Assembly (NCBI RefSeq): GCF_002855575.1
Contig: NZ_PKRQ01000004.1
Coordinates: 248,001 to 312,000 of the forward strand
Source: Tabrizicola sp. TH137
Lineage (GTDB): Bacteria > Pseudomonadota > Alphaproteobacteria > Rhodobacterales > Rhodobacteraceae
Reading direction: 5' to 3'
DNA: 64,000 bases
Below the pieces are notes generated by a model. That model was not told the origin of the DNA. It saw only the letters and a program-made list of their open reading frames with translations, and searched no databases. The position numbers and the translations under genes are program-made. Shown here piece by piece: positions 51,103 to 61,151 of the stretch (its first letter is position 1; each line of letters begins with the position of its first letter).

Positions 51103-53181
51103 TCAGAGCCGCTCGCCTTCAATCACCCAGATCGTTGCCGGCCATGCCACAGGCAGCAACACGCCCCGCTGCATCAGCGCTTGGCCTGACAGCGTCAACC
51201 CCCCGGATTTGAACGCATTCGGTCCGCGCGACTGCGGCGGTGCATCTTCCGGGTTCACCAGACGCAGCCGATAGGTCGCCCCCGCGTCCAGCCCCGTCAG
51301 GCGCAAAGGGCGCGGCAGGATCTGCACGCTCGTTGCCTCCTGCCCGGCAAACATGACAAATCGCCCGCCATCGGCCGCGATTTGCACCTCGGCGACCACA
51401 GCCGGATCGTCGCTGTCCAGCCGGTGGATCGTGCCCGCCATCATCCAGTCGCGATTGGCCTTCCACCAGCCTGTGACAGATTTCAGCGTCGCCGCCTCAT
51501 CCTCGGTCAGTGACCGCAGGTCCATCTCAAAGCCGAAATGCCGCTGCGCCGCCACCCAGGCGCGGAAGGACATGGGCAGAACCCGCCCCGCCGTATGGCT
51601 CCGCCGCGCCCCGACATGGCTGCCTGTCACCGCCGCGGGCAGGAACAGCGCCGCATCCTGCTGCATCCGCAGCCGCTCGATGCCGTCGATGCTGTCGGAC
51701 AGCCACACCCGCTGGGTATGGGCCAGAATGCCCGCATCTATGCGGCCACCGCCGCTGGCGCAGCTTTCGATCTCCACCCCGGGATGGGCCTTCCGCAGAG
51801 CCGCAAGCAATTCATAAATCCCGCGCGTCTGCGCGGCATCAACGACCGGCAGCAGGCGGTTGTGATCCCATTTGATGTAGTCGATGGGACATTCGCCCAG
51901 GATTTCGGATACCGCATTGAACAGATATTCGCGCACCTCGGGCTTCGCCAGGTCCAGCACCATCTGGTTGCGCCCTGCCACCTGATCCGCGGACCCCAGC
52001 CTCCAGTCCGGATGGGCGCGCATCAGATCACTGTCGGGGTTCACCATCTCGGGCTCGAACCAGAGGCCGAATGTCATGCCCAGCTTGTGGACATGCGCGA
52101 TCAACGGATGCAGACCATCGGGCCATTTCCGCCGGTCCACTGTCCAGTCGCCAAGGCTCGTTGTGTCATCGTCCCGCCGTCCGAACCAGCCGTCGTCCAG
52201 AACAAAGCGCTCCGCCCCCATGTCCGCCGCACGGTCGGCGATGGCGGCAAGGTCGGCGAGGTTGTGGTTGAAATAGATCGCTTCCCAGCAGTTGTAATGT
52301 ACCGGGCGCGGACGCGTCGGGTCGGGCCATGTCACCACCCGGTCGCGGATATCGCGCTGGAAGGTCGCGCCGATCCCGTTCAACCCCGCACCCGACCACA
52401 GCGCCAGAAGCTCTGCCGTCTGGAAATGCAGGCCGGGCTGCGTTTCTGCCCCCCAGGCATGGCCAAACTGGACCTGACGTCGCCCGTCGGGCAGTTCCTC
52501 CGCCACCATGCGATGCCCACCCGACCAGCCGTAGTGAAGAGCCCAGGCCGCGCCGCGGGCATTGGTCGCGCCTTGCCCGGCAAAGATGACATAGGGCGGG
52601 TGTTCATGACCCGACCGCCCCGTCCGCGCCTCGCGCAGGCGGATGCCCGGCGTCCAGGCCACGCGATTCAGGTGAAACTCCCGTGTCCATTTCCCGTGGA
52701 TATCAAGGATATCCCCTTCCTGCGGCGCAGGAAGAACCGGCGCAGCCAGCCAATGCAAGCGCACGGGATGCTTGGCATCCAGCAGGGTCTTCAGACCGAT
52801 CACTCCGGTCGGATAGGCGCGAAGGTCATGCGTCAGTCGCAGCCCCTCCGCCACGCTCACCAGACGCAGATGGCCAGGCTCCGCCTCGACCCGCTCAAAG
52901 GTGAAGGCGGGCAGCATCGGCGTTCCATCTGCCGCCGCCAGCACCAATCCCGGCTGCCCCTGGAAGGCACGCCCCGCCTCAGGACAGAGCGACAGCGCCG
53001 GCAAAGCATCCAGCATGCCCCCTGTCAGATCATGCCGCGCGGCGGCGGCCAGTTGTGCCAAGTCCTCATCTTCGGGCAGTCGCGCGCCCCACCAGATCAC
53101 TTCCGGGATACCCCCCGAGGTCGTCAGGGCGATGGTCTGCGCCTGATCCCCGGTTCCGGCATCCAGCCTGAATTCCGTCAC
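51103..53181 (-). CDS. GH36 alpha-galactosidase
   Basis: A 692-residue alpha-galactosidase (raffinose/melibiose type). The N-terminal beta-sandwich is followed by the barrel with YNCWEAIYFNHNLADLA, RFVLDDGWFGRRDDDT, and GLWFEPEMVNPDSDL. The nucleophile Asp is in YIKWDHNR, and the acid/base Asp in LSDSIDGIERL. CASGGGRIDAGILAHTQRVW is also diagnostic. The start is GTG at 53181, overlapping the permease stop (GTGA). It is cytoplasmic, hydrolysing imported oligosaccharide. Confidence 0.94.
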   Translation of the reverse strand: MTEFRLDAGTGDQAQTIALTTSGGIPEVIWWGARLPEDEDLAQLAAAARHDLTGGMLDALPALSLCPEAGRAFQGQPGLVLAAADGTPMLPAFTFERVEAEPGHLRLVSVAEGLRLTHDLRAYPTGVIGLKTLLDAKHPVRLHWLAAPVLPAPQEGDILDIHGKWTREFHLNRVAWTPGIRLREARTGRSGHEHPPYVIFAGQGATNARGAAWALHYGWSGGHRMVAEELPDGRRQVQFGHAWGAETQPGLHFQTAELLALWSGAGLNGIGATFQRDIRDRVVTWPDPTRPRPVHYNCWEAIYFNHNLADLAAIADRAADMGAERFVLDDGWFGRRDDDTTSLGDWTVDRRKWPDGLHPLIAHVHKLGMTFGLWFEPEMVNPDSDLMRAHPDWRLGSADQVAGRNQMVLDLAKPEVREYLFNAVSEILGECPIDYIKWDHNRLLPVVDAAQTRGIYELLAALRKAHPGVEIESCASGGGRIDAGILAHTQRVWLSDSIDGIERLRMQQDAALFLPAAVTGSHVGARRSHTAGRVLPMSFRAWVAAQRHFGFEMDLRSLTEDEAATLKSVTGWWKANRDWMMAGTIHRLDSDDPAVVAEVQIAADGGRFVMFAGQEATSVQILPRPLRLTGLDAGATYRLRLVNPEDAPPQSRGPNAFKSGGLTLSGQALMQRGVLLPVAWPATIWVIEGERL

Positions 53182-54023
53182 TTCACCGCCCCCAGTGTCA
53201 GACCCGCGATGAAATGCTTCTGCATCAGGAAGAACATCAGGACAGGCGGCAAGGCCGCAAGGATCGACCCCGCGCTGACAAGATGCCACTGCGCGATCCA
53301 CTGACCGTTCAGGGACGACAGACCCGCCGTGATCGGTTGGCTATCCACGCCCTGCGTCAGGACGGTCGCCCAGAAGAAATCGTTCCAGATGAAGGTGAAG
53401 ACCAGCACGCTCAGCGCCGCGATGGCGGGGCGCATCAGCGGCAGGACGATGAACCAGAAGATGCGCCACTCGGCCACACCTTCGACGCGCGCCGCCTCAA
53501 TCAATTCGTAAGGAAGTGCCTTGATAAAGTTACGCATGAACAACGTGCAAAAGCCGGTCTGAAAGGCGATGTGGAACAGCGCCAACCCATACCAGGTGTC
53601 ATACATCCCAAGGTTCAGCGTCATGTCGCGCACCGGAACCATCAGGATCTGGAACGGCACGAAGTTGCCGGCCACGAACATGAAGAAGACAAGGATATTG
53701 CCCCGGAACCCATAGACCGCCAGCGCGAAACCCGTCATCAGCGACAGGCCAACAGCCCCGATCACGGTGGGGATCGTCACCCAGAGCGAGTTCACCATGT
53801 ATTGCCCGATGGGCGTCTCGGTGAAGATGAAGATGTAGTTTTCCCAGGCGATGCCCGATGGCATGCCGAAATAGTTGCCCTGCGCCAGATCGGATGCCGG
53901 GCGCAACGAGGTGAGCGCCACGCCGAGCAGGGGAAAAAGCCAGATCAGAAGCGCGACAGGCAAAGCGATGGAGTAAAGCCACTGCACCGCAGGGCTGGAC
54001 TGCTGAATGGGACGAGGAAACAT
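53178..54023 (-). CDS. Carbohydrate ABC transporter permease (MalG type)
   Basis: A 281-residue inner-membrane subunit with about six helices. The EAA loop is ELIEAARVEGVAEWRIFWFI followed by VLPLMRPA. Typical of the MalG/LacG/AglG family: MFVAGNFVPFQILMVPVRDM and LGMYDTWYGLALFHIAFQTG. It works with the next permease, the binding protein and the ATPase at 57187 to import an oligosaccharide. It starts one base after the preceding permease stop. Confidence 0.93.
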   Translation of the reverse strand: MFPRPIQQSSPAVQWLYSIALPVALLIWLFPLLGVALTSLRPASDLAQGNYFGMPSGIAWENYIFIFTETPIGQYMVNSLWVTIPTVIGAVGLSLMTGFALAVYGFRGNILVFFMFVAGNFVPFQILMVPVRDMTLNLGMYDTWYGLALFHIAFQTGFCTLFMRNFIKALPYELIEAARVEGVAEWRIFWFIVLPLMRPAIAALSVLVFTFIWNDFFWATVLTQGVDSQPITAGLSSLNGQWIAQWHLVSAGSILAALPPVLMFFLMQKHFIAGLTLGAVK

Positions 54024-54024
54024 C

Positions 54025-54969
54025 TCAGCGCTCCTTCTCGTCGCGCCACATCTTCCAGATGAAGCCCGAAATGAAGATCATCATGATCGCGAAGAGGACG
54101 ACGGCGATGGCGGCGCCATAGCCCATGCGGAACCCGAACTCGCCCAGCGCCATCTCGAACATGTAATAGGACAGCACGCGCGACGAACCAAAAGGCCCAC
54201 CGGTCGTCATGATCGACACAAGGTCGAAACTGCGCAGCGCCCCGATAACCGTGACGATCACCGCGATGAAGGTGGCCGGGCGCAGTTGCGGCAGCACGAC
54301 ATACCACAGCATCCGCCAACCCTTGGCACCGTCCAGCCGCGCGGCCTCGATCTGATCGGGGGCGACATTGTTCAGACCGGTAAGGTACAGGATCATGACA
54401 TAGGCGATCTGGGGCCAAAGGCCTGCCGCGATGATCCCGAAGGTAACCAGGTCGGGGTCGGCAAGAATGGCGGTGCCGTCGCCCGTGACCCATTCGGTCA
54501 GCAGGTAGAACAACCCGAAATTCGGCGCATAGAACCAAGCAAAGATCAGGCCGACCACGACTTGAGAAATCACGAAGGGAAAGAAGAACAGCGACTTGTA
54601 CAGGCGGATACCCGTGACAGTCTGGTTCAGGAAGATGGCGATGAGCAGCCCCGCAGGCAGCGCAAGAAGATAGAGCGCCAGCCAGTAGAAGTTGTTCCAC
54701 AGGCTCGTCTCGAAGGCTGGGTCCCGGATCAGTTCGGCATAGTTCCCCATGCCGACAAAGGTTCCGGTGAATTCACCATCCTGATTGTACAGCCCGTTCC
54801 AGTCGTAGAACGACAGCGTGATGCTCTGCACGATGGGCCAGAGCACATAGACCGTGAACATGAAAAGCCCGGGCGCCATGAACAGCCAGGGGGCAAGGGC
54901 CCTTTGGTTCCAACGCCGTGCAGGCCGGTGACCTGCGTCAGCAGAATTCATATCCGTCGCTTGTGCCAT
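54025..54969 (-). CDS. Carbohydrate ABC transporter permease (MalF type)
   Basis: A 314-residue subunit with about six helices: LAPWLFMAPGLFMFTVYVLW first, then LALYLLALPAGLLIAIFLNQ. The EAA loop is QIEAARLDGAKGWRMLWYVV, followed by LPQLRP. It belongs to the MalF/LacF family and partners the permease downstream. A GC-rich hairpin separates it from the binding-protein gene. Confidence 0.93.
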   Translation of the reverse strand: MAQATDMNSADAGHRPARRWNQRALAPWLFMAPGLFMFTVYVLWPIVQSITLSFYDWNGLYNQDGEFTGTFVGMGNYAELIRDPAFETSLWNNFYWLALYLLALPAGLLIAIFLNQTVTGIRLYKSLFFFPFVISQVVVGLIFAWFYAPNFGLFYLLTEWVTGDGTAILADPDLVTFGIIAAGLWPQIAYVMILYLTGLNNVAPDQIEAARLDGAKGWRMLWYVVLPQLRPATFIAVIVTVIGALRSFDLVSIMTTGGPFGSSRVLSYYMFEMALGEFGFRMGYGAAIAVVLFAIMMIFISGFIWKMWRDEKER

Positions 54970-54993
54970 CTGCCTTCCCCCCCGGAACAGAAA

Positions 54994-55023
54994 GCGGGCG
55001 CCCCGGGTAAACGGGGCGCCCGC
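54994..55023 (-). terminator. Hairpin after the binding-protein gene
   Basis: A perfect 12-bp stem (54994-55005 with 55012-55023, loop GGTAAA on the plus strand) lies nine bases after the binding-protein stop. On the minus strand it is followed by TTTCTGTT, a weak T-run. It is placed like the phnD hairpin, for transcript protection or partial termination, so binding-protein mRNA exceeds permease mRNA. Confidence 0.75.
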
Positions 55024-55032
55024 GTTGTCAGA

Positions 55033-56286
55033 TCACTGCGGGTAGAGGCGCAGGCGCGTCTGTTCCAGCCGCTCCAGGATCGCTTCAAGCTGATCGGGCT
55101 GCACGAGGAACTGCTGGAAGCCTTCCATGCCGGCCTTCGCATATTCGGCATCCGCGTCGCGGTCCCAGAACTGTGCAATGCCGCCCGTCGCAGTGGACAG
55201 GGCCTGGAAGCCTGCCGACAGGAACGGATCGGCCGGATCAACCGTCGCGTTCTTGTTGGTGGGCAACTGACCCACAGCCGCATTCCACTTGGACTGCGCT
55301 TCGGCACTTGCCATGTAGGCAAGGAACGTCTTGGCATCCTCGGGATTCTGCGCCCCGCTGGTCAGGTGGACCGTGTCGGTCGGCGCTTCTTCGGCGCGGG
55401 CGATGCCGGGGGTGATTTCCGGGAACACCATGAAGCCGAGGTTGTCATTCGTCATCCCGCCTTCCTTGAAGACGCCGACGGCGAAGTTGCCCATCACGTA
55501 ATGGGCCGCCTTGTCCTGCACGAAGATCGCAGCAGCATCCTGCCAGTCGATCGCGGCATGATTTTCGGTCACGAAAGGCTGCAGTTTTGCGAATTCCGCA
55601 AAGACGGCGCGGGCTTCCGGCGAGGTCCAGGAAATCTTGCCGGCGGCCAGATCGCTGTGGAACTGATAGCCGTTGGTGCGCAGGCTGAGATAGTCGAAGA
55701 TACCCGCGACCGGCCACAGCGCGCTGGAACCAGTGGTCACGCAGTCAATCTCGGCCGCCTTGAACTTTTCGCAATTCGCCAGGAACTGCTCCCAGGTCAC
55801 GCCACCTTCGCCCGGAAGCTCCACACCTGCGGCGGCATAGGCGTCACGGTTGTAGTAGATGCCCCACTGGTAATAGGTGTAGGGAATGCCCCACTGCTTT
55901 CCATCAATGGTCATCGAAGGCAGCGAAGAGGCGAGCGCATCGGTCAGGCCTTCGGAAGCCCAGAGATCCGAGATGTCGGCAAAGAGACCGGCCTCGACGA
56001 AGGGACGCATGCGGTTCGCGGCATACCAGTTGGCCAGATCCGGGGGATCGGCGGTCAGGAAGTTGCGGATCGCGTTCTTGTAGGCCTCGTGATCGAAGTT
56101 GGTCAGTTGGATGTCGATCTCGGGGTTTGCGGCTTCGAAATCTGCGATCAAGGCTTCGGCTGCCGCCAACGGGATCGGATCGTAATCCGCATTCCATGTG
56201 ACAACGCGCTTGTCCTGCGCGATGGCCGATGTCGACAGCATCAACGCCGCCACCAGGGCCAAGGCGCCCGCTTTTCTATGGACCAT
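55033..56286 (-). CDS. Carbohydrate ABC transporter substrate-binding protein
   Basis: A 417-residue periplasmic family-1 solute-binding protein. Signal peptide about 1-23 (cleavage near AIA-QDK). Then VVTWNADYDPIPLAAAEALI, FEAANPEIDIQLTNFDHEAY, WGIPYTYYQWGIYYNRDAYA and FVQDKAAHYVMGNFAVGVFK. First gene of the galactoside operon, divergent from the IclR gene. The ligand is probably an alpha- or beta-galactoside; inferred from GH36 and GH42 in the operon. Confidence 0.93.
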   Translation of the reverse strand: MVHRKAGALALVAALMLSTSAIAQDKRVVTWNADYDPIPLAAAEALIADFEAANPEIDIQLTNFDHEAYKNAIRNFLTADPPDLANWYAANRMRPFVEAGLFADISDLWASEGLTDALASSLPSMTIDGKQWGIPYTYYQWGIYYNRDAYAAAGVELPGEGGVTWEQFLANCEKFKAAEIDCVTTGSSALWPVAGIFDYLSLRTNGYQFHSDLAAGKISWTSPEARAVFAEFAKLQPFVTENHAAIDWQDAAAIFVQDKAAHYVMGNFAVGVFKEGGMTNDNLGFMVFPEITPGIARAEEAPTDTVHLTSGAQNPEDAKTFLAYMASAEAQSKWNAAVGQLPTNKNATVDPADPFLSAGFQALSTATGGIAQFWDRDADAEYAKAGMEGFQQFLVQPDQLEAILERLEQTRLRLYPQ

Positions 56287-56302
56287 GGTTTCCTCCCGTT
56301 TG

Positions 56303-56319
56303 GTTCCATTATGTGAAAC
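56303..56319. promoter_or_regulatory. Candidate IclR operator
   Basis: GTTCCATTATGTGAAAC is an imperfect palindrome (GTTxCA-N5-TGxAAC, five of six pairs) in the AT-rich 101-bp gap between the divergent binding-protein and IclR genes, 17 bp before the binding-protein start. Location suits repression of the sugar operon. Binding by this IclR protein is inference. Confidence 0.45.
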
Positions 56320-56387
56320 TTAGTCTTGAATATTGAAAACTATGGTGCGTATCGTCTAGGCTGTCAACTGTAACGCGAGGGCGTGTG

Positions 56388-57170
56388 ATGTCGGCAGATC
56401 AGGGCGACGGGACAGTCGGAAAGGCGCTGGACGTGCTCGATATGGTGGCGGGTGCGGGGCGGCCTGTTCGGTTTACCGAATTGCTGGCGGATGCCGTCTA
56501 TCCCAAGGCCACGCTTTACCGGCTGATCCAGACGCTTACCCATCAGGGGATGCTGTCTTATGACCCGGACCGGCAGACCTACTCGCTTGGTGTCCGGCTT
56601 GTCCGACTGGCCCATGCTGCCTGGGCGACGTCATCGCTTGCGCCGATAGCGCGGCCCTATCTGGATGAATTGGCAGAAGAAACCGGTGAGACGATCCACT
56701 TGGCCCAACTCGACAACGGGCAGGTTCTCTATGTCGACAAGCGCAACGCGACCAAACCGGTAGAGATGTTCGCACAAGCCGGTAAGGTCGGCCCGGCCTA
56801 CTGCACGGGTGTAGGCAAGGCGATGCTGGCCTTCCTGCCCGACGAGGTGTTGGAACGCGCGCTCCAGCGGCAGAGCTTTCATCGATTCACACCTCACACG
56901 CTGGACTCGCCGGACAAGCTGAAGGCCGAGCTTCAGGCGATTCGGACCCGCGGCCATGCCTTCGACAGGGAAGAGCATGAACCGGGAATCATCTGCTGTG
57001 CCGTGCCCATCCTGACCCGGACCGGGCGGGTGATCGGGGCGCTGTCGGTCACATCGACAACGGCGCGCACGTCGCTTTCCGAACTGGAGGCGGGGGCGGA
57101 TCGCATCAAGGACACCGCGGCGCGGATCGCCGCAGAAGCGGAAAGCTGGCGCTTTCCGGAACAAGGTTAA
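56388..57170 (+). CDS. IclR-family transcriptional regulator
   Basis: A 260-residue regulator. Winged HTH about 10-65: [20 protein letters not shown], then [19 protein letters not shown]. The effector domain (about 80-250) includes [40 protein letters not shown] and [20 protein letters not shown], the IclR signature. ATG at 56388 lies seven bases after GAGG; GTG at 56385 is closer. It probably controls the divergent galactoside operon and the ATPase gene behind it. Confidence 0.93.
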   Translation: MSADQGDGTVGKALDVLDMVAGAGRPVRFTELLADAVYPKATLYRLIQTLTHQGMLSYDPDRQTYSLGVRLVRLAHAAWATSSLAPIARPYLDELAEETGETIHLAQLDNGQVLYVDKRNATKPVEMFAQAGKVGPAYCTGVGKAMLAFLPDEVLERALQRQSFHRFTPHTLDSPDKLKAELQAIRTRGHAFDREEHEPGIICCAVPILTRTGRVIGALSVTSTTARTSLSELEAGADRIKDTAARIAAEAESWRFPEQG

Positions 57171-57186
57171 TCAGGGAGGGGAAGAC

Positions 57187-58242
57187 ATGTCCGGGGTAAC
57201 GCTACAGAAGGTCGTGAAGCGATTTGGTGAGGCGCAGGTCATCCATGGGGTGGACCTGACGATCGAGGATGGCGAGTTCTGTGTCTTCGTCGGCCCTTCA
57301 GGTTGCGGGAAATCCACGCTGCTCCGGATGGTCGCGGGGCTGGAGGAAACCTCGGAAGGGTCGATCCGGATCGGCAGTCGCGACGTGACCAAGGCCGATC
57401 CTTCGGAACGCGGCGTGGCGATGGTCTTTCAAACCTATGCCCTTTATCCCCATATGACGGTTGCGGAAAACATGGGGTTCGGCCTGAAGATGACCGGCCA
57501 TCCGAAGGCCGAGATCGACCGCAATGTGGCCGAGGCCGCGCGCATCCTGAAACTGGACGAATTGCTGACACGGAAGCCCAAGGCGCTTTCGGGTGGCCAG
57601 CGGCAGCGCGTGGCGATCGGCCGGGCCATCGTGCGGGGGCCGGAAGTGTTTCTCTTCGACGAGCCGCTGTCGAACCTAGATGCCGAATTGCGGGTGGAGA
57701 TGCGGGTGGAAATCGCCCGCCTGCACCGCGAGATCGGCGCGACGATGATCTATGTGACGCATGACCAGGTGGAGGCGATGACTCTGGCCGACAAGATCGT
57801 CGTCCTTCGCAAAGGGAAGGTCGAGCAGGTTGGCAAGCCTTTGGAATTGTACCACAATCCCGACAACCGCTTTGTTGCGGGGTTCATCGGCAGTCCGGCG
57901 ATGAACTTTATCGCCGCGACGGTTGAACGGGCTGGCAGCGTGGCTGCGCCGGGGCTTTCGGCATCGGTCGCTGCGGGGGTCGCCTTGCCGGGAGCCGGGG
58001 CAAAGGTGGAGGTTGGTCTTCGTCCGCAGCATCTGCGGGTGACTGAGGGGCGCACCCACCGCGTGGAAATGACCGAGGCGCTTGGCGGCGTCAGCTATAT
58101 CCACGTCACGGGAGAGACAGGCGAGAAACTGGTGATCGAGGCTAAGGGCGATGTGATTCCGGCCATAGGCACGCAGATCGGCGTGGGGTTCGACGCCGCC
58201 GATGCGCTGTTCTTCAACGATTTGGGGCAACGCTTGCGCTGA
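57187..58242 (+). CDS. Carbohydrate ABC transporter ATP-binding protein (UgpC/MsmK type)
   Basis: A 351-residue ATPase. Walker A is GPSGCGKST (about 38-46), Q-loop [13 protein letters not shown], signature [16 protein letters not shown], Walker [16 protein letters not shown], and switch [19 protein letters not shown]. The C-terminal TOBE/OB part (about 240-351) is typical of sugar-type MalK proteins. It is separated from its permeases by the divergent promoter and lies 16 bp after IclR, so regulator and ATPase are co-transcribed. Confidence 0.94.
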   Translation: MSGVTLQKVVKRFGEAQVIHGVDLTIEDGEFCVFVGPSGCGKSTLLRMVAGLEETSEGSIRIGSRDVTKADPSERGVAMVFQTYALYPHMTVAENMGFGLKMTGHPKAEIDRNVAEAARILKLDELLTRKPKALSGGQRQRVAIGRAIVRGPEVFLFDEPLSNLDAELRVEMRVEIARLHREIGATMIYVTHDQVEAMTLADKIVVLRKGKVEQVGKPLELYHNPDNRFVAGFIGSPAMNFIAATVERAGSVAAPGLSASVAAGVALPGAGAKVEVGLRPQHLRVTEGRTHRVEMTEALGGVSYIHVTGETGEKLVIEAKGDVIPAIGTQIGVGFDAADALFFNDLGQRLR

Positions 58243-58245
58243 TCC

Positions 58246-59148
58246 TCACGCGCCGAGATGCGGTTCGCCCCGTGACTCGGCCAGTTTCATCTGGCGCTGG
58301 CGTTCGCGGAAACGGGCGCGATCTTCTGGCGTGTAGTCGTCCTTGCAGGCCGGGCAGCAGACACCTTCCTCATAGGCAGGGTCTGCCATGCCTTCCGGTG
58401 TGACCGGGCGGCGGCAGGCCCCGCAGGACGACAGGTTGCCGGGCACGAGCCCGTGCCCGACAGAGACGCGCTGATCGAAGACGAAGCATTCCCCCTGCCA
58501 GAGAGATTGGTCCTTTGGCACCTCTTCAAGGTATTTCAGGATGCCACCCTTTAAATGGTAAACCTCTTCAACCCCTTGTTGTAAAAGGAAATTCGTAGAT
58601 TTCTCACAGCGGATGCCACCCGTGCAGAACATGGCGATCCGCTTGTTGTGAAAGCGGTCGCGGTTCGCCTTCCACCAGGCGGGGAACTGGCTGAAGCTGC
58701 GGGTGCCGGGATCGACGGCTCCGGCGAAAGTGCCGATGGCGACTTCGTATTCGTTTCGGGTGTCGATCACTGCGACATCGGGGGAGGAGATGAGGTCGTT
58801 CCAATCGGCCGCAGTGACGTAGTGACCGACCCGCGCCTTCGGGTCCACATCGGGTTCGCCCATCGTCACGATTTCGCGCTTCACCTTCACCTTCATCTTC
58901 CCGAAAGGCATCGTCGGGGCGTGGCTTTCCTTCCATTCCAGATCGGCGCATCCAGGCAATGTGCGGATATGGGCGAGAACCGTGTCGATTGCGGCGCGCG
59001 ATCCGGCGATTGTTCCGTTGATCCCTTCGCCCGCCAGCAGGAGCGAACCCTTCACGCCCTCAGCAAGACACAGGTCCAGAAGCGGCGCGCGCAGGGTGGC
59101 CGGATCGGGGAAACGAGCGAAATGATAGAGCGCGGCAACGGTCAGCAT
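58246..59148 (-). CDS. trhO: TrhO-type rhodanese, tRNA uridine(34) hydroxylase
   Basis: A 300-residue rhodanese-domain protein (YceA/TrhO) that forms 5-hydroxyuridine at tRNA position 34. The N-terminal domain has GVKGSLLLAGEGINGTIAGS and KVKREIVTMGEPDVDPKARV. The active-site loop is FCTGGIRCEKS with Cys175. A C-terminal CxxC pair (SCGACRRP and CCPAC) may hold zinc. The start at 59148 (MLTVAALYHFARF) suits the family; the frame is open upstream but crosses the pncA start. Confidence 0.92.
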   Translation of the reverse strand: MLTVAALYHFARFPDPATLRAPLLDLCLAEGVKGSLLLAGEGINGTIAGSRAAIDTVLAHIRTLPGCADLEWKESHAPTMPFGKMKVKVKREIVTMGEPDVDPKARVGHYVTAADWNDLISSPDVAVIDTRNEYEVAIGTFAGAVDPGTRSFSQFPAWWKANRDRFHNKRIAMFCTGGIRCEKSTNFLLQQGVEEVYHLKGGILKYLEEVPKDQSLWQGECFVFDQRVSVGHGLVPGNLSSCGACRRPVTPEGMADPAYEEGVCCPACKDDYTPEDRARFRERQRQMKLAESRGEPHLGA

Positions 59149-59251
59149 GCACTCCGGATGCACCCGTTTTCCTTCTGTTTCAAGCGGTTCCCATTGACGC
59201 AGGGACAGGGGTTTCCTAGGCAGGAGCATCGACCCTGCCGTGAGGTCCAAG

Positions 59252-59860
59252 ATGCGCCCCGCCGATGAAGCCCTGATCGTCATCGACATCCAGAACGATT
59301 TCTGCCCCGGCGGCGCGCTGGCCGTGGCGGATGGGGATAAAATCATCAATCGTGTCAATGGGTTGATGGATGAGTTCCCGAACGTCATCCTGACCCAGGA
59401 CTGGCATCCTGCCGACCATTCCTCTTTCGCGTCCAATCATCCGGGCCACTCACCCTTTGAAACCTTAACAATGTCTTACGGTCCGCAGACGCTCTGGCCC
59501 GATCATTGTGTGCAGGGCACGCCGGGCGCGGCCTTTCATCGCGACCTGCGCACCGATCCGGCCGATCTGATCATCCGGAAGGGATTTCGCGTCGCGATCG
59601 ACAGCTATTCCGCCTTTTTCGAGAATGACCGTAACACGACGACGGGCCTGAATGGTTACCTGAGCGCGCGGGGGATCACGGCTGTCACCTTCGTCGGTCT
59701 GGCGACGGATTACTGTGTCGCCTATTCGGCGCTGGATGCGGCGCGATTGGGACTGCGCGCGCGGGTTCTGCTGGGGGCCTGCCGGGGGATCGACCTTGGC
59801 GGGTCGCTGGCGCGGATGACCGAAGAGATGCGCGCGGCCGGCGTCGCACTGGAGGAGTGA
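59252..59860 (+). CDS. pncA: Nicotinamidase/pyrazinamidase
   Basis: A 202-residue isochorismatase-fold amidase converting nicotinamide to nicotinate. The catalytic triad is Asp12 ([12 protein letters not shown]), Lys110 (IIRKGF) and Cys155 ([12 protein letters not shown]). Metal residues are near Asp50 and His52 (TQDWHP) and His66. It is one base from pncB, so the pair forms an NAD salvage operon. ATG at 59252 has a GAGG site; ATG-like GTG at 59240 is an alternative. Confidence 0.95.
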   Translation: MRPADEALIVIDIQNDFCPGGALAVADGDKIINRVNGLMDEFPNVILTQDWHPADHSSFASNHPGHSPFETLTMSYGPQTLWPDHCVQGTPGAAFHRDLRTDPADLIIRKGFRVAIDSYSAFFENDRNTTTGLNGYLSARGITAVTFVGLATDYCVAYSALDAARLGLRARVLLGACRGIDLGGSLARMTEEMRAAGVALEE

Positions 59861-59861
59861 C

Positions 59862-61151
59862 GTGGTCGATATCGCCACCCGTGTGCACAACCACAACTGG
59901 AAGATCGACCCGATCGTCCGGTCGCTGATCGACACCGATTTCTACAAGCTGCTGATGTGCCAGTCGATCTTTCGCAACAAGCCGGAGACGACGGTAACCT
60001 TCTCTCTCATCAACCGCAGCACATCGGTGCGGCTGGCCGAATTGATCGACGAAGGTGAATTGCGCGAGCAACTGGATCATGTCCGGTCGCTGTCGCTGTC
60101 GCGCGGGGAGAGCACCTGGCTGCGCGGGAACATGTTCTATGGCAAGCGCCAGATGTTTCGCCCCGATTTCATGGAATGGTTCGAGGCACTTAGACTGCCG
60201 CCCTATCATCTGGAAAAGCGGGATGGGCAGTATGAGCTGACCTTCGAAGGGTCTTGGCCCGAGGTCATGCTGTGGGAGATTCCGGCGCTGGCCGTGCTGA
60301 TGGAGTTGCGGTCGCGCGCGGTTCTGAAGGGGATGGGCAAGTTCGAGCTACAGGTGCTTTATGCCCGCGCCATGACCCGGCTGTGGGAAAAGATCGAGCG
60401 GTTGAAGGGTCTGGAAACACTGAGGATCGCGGATTTCGGGACGCGGCGGCGGCATTCCTTCCTGTGGCAGGACTGGTGCGTGCAGGCGATGCAGGAAGGG
60501 CTGGGCGCGACCTTCATCGGCACGTCGAATTGCGCCATCGCGCGCAAGCGGGACATCGAGGCGATCGGGACCAATGCGCATGAATTGCCCATGGTCTATT
60601 CGGCGCTGGCGGAAAGCGATGCGGAGCTGGCGCAGGCGCCCTATCAGGTGCTTGCCGACTGGCATGAAGAGCATGACGGGAACCTGCGGATCATCCTGCC
60701 GGATACTTATGGGACAGAAGGATTCCTGCGGAATGCGCCTGACTGGTTAACGACCTGGACCGGTATCCGCATCGACAGCGGCGATCCGGCCAAGGGAGCG
60801 GAAACGGCGATTCGCTGGTGGAAGGCGCGGGGCGAGGATCCGATGCAGAAGCTGGTGATCTTTTCCGATGGGCTGGATGTGGAAAAGATCGAGGAACTGC
60901 ATCGGCAGTTTCATGGCCGGGTCAAGGTGTCCTTCGGCTGGGGCACGATGCTGACCAATGATTTCAGGGGTTTGGCAGGGGACAGGCTGGCGCCGTTCAG
61001 CCTTGTCTGCAAGGCGGTTTCGGCCAATGGAAGGCCCACGGTGAAACTGTCGGACAACCCCAACAAGGCAATGGGGCCGGCGGCGGAAATCGAGCGCTAC
61101 AAGCGCGTTTTCGGGGTGGGGGCGCAGGCGGCGGTGGAGGTGGTGGTCTAG
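59862..61151 (+). CDS. pncB: Nicotinate phosphoribosyltransferase
   Basis: A 429-residue enzyme joining nicotinate and PRPP to nicotinate mononucleotide. [20 protein letters not shown] opens the family domain, followed by [38 protein letters not shown] (with the [12 protein letters not shown] segment) and the phosphate site [14 protein letters not shown]. It starts with GTG one base after the pncA stop, preceded by a strong GGAGGAG. Convergent with the kinase gene by a 4-bp overlap. Confidence 0.95.
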   Translation: MVDIATRVHNHNWKIDPIVRSLIDTDFYKLLMCQSIFRNKPETTVTFSLINRSTSVRLAELIDEGELREQLDHVRSLSLSRGESTWLRGNMFYGKRQMFRPDFMEWFEALRLPPYHLEKRDGQYELTFEGSWPEVMLWEIPALAVLMELRSRAVLKGMGKFELQVLYARAMTRLWEKIERLKGLETLRIADFGTRRRHSFLWQDWCVQAMQEGLGATFIGTSNCAIARKRDIEAIGTNAHELPMVYSALAESDAELAQAPYQVLADWHEEHDGNLRIILPDTYGTEGFLRNAPDWLTTWTGIRIDSGDPAKGAETAIRWWKARGEDPMQKLVIFSDGLDVEKIEELHRQFHGRVKVSFGWGTMLTNDFRGLAGDRLAPFSLVCKAVSANGRPTVKLSDNPNKAMGPAAEIERYKRVFGVGAQAAVEVVV

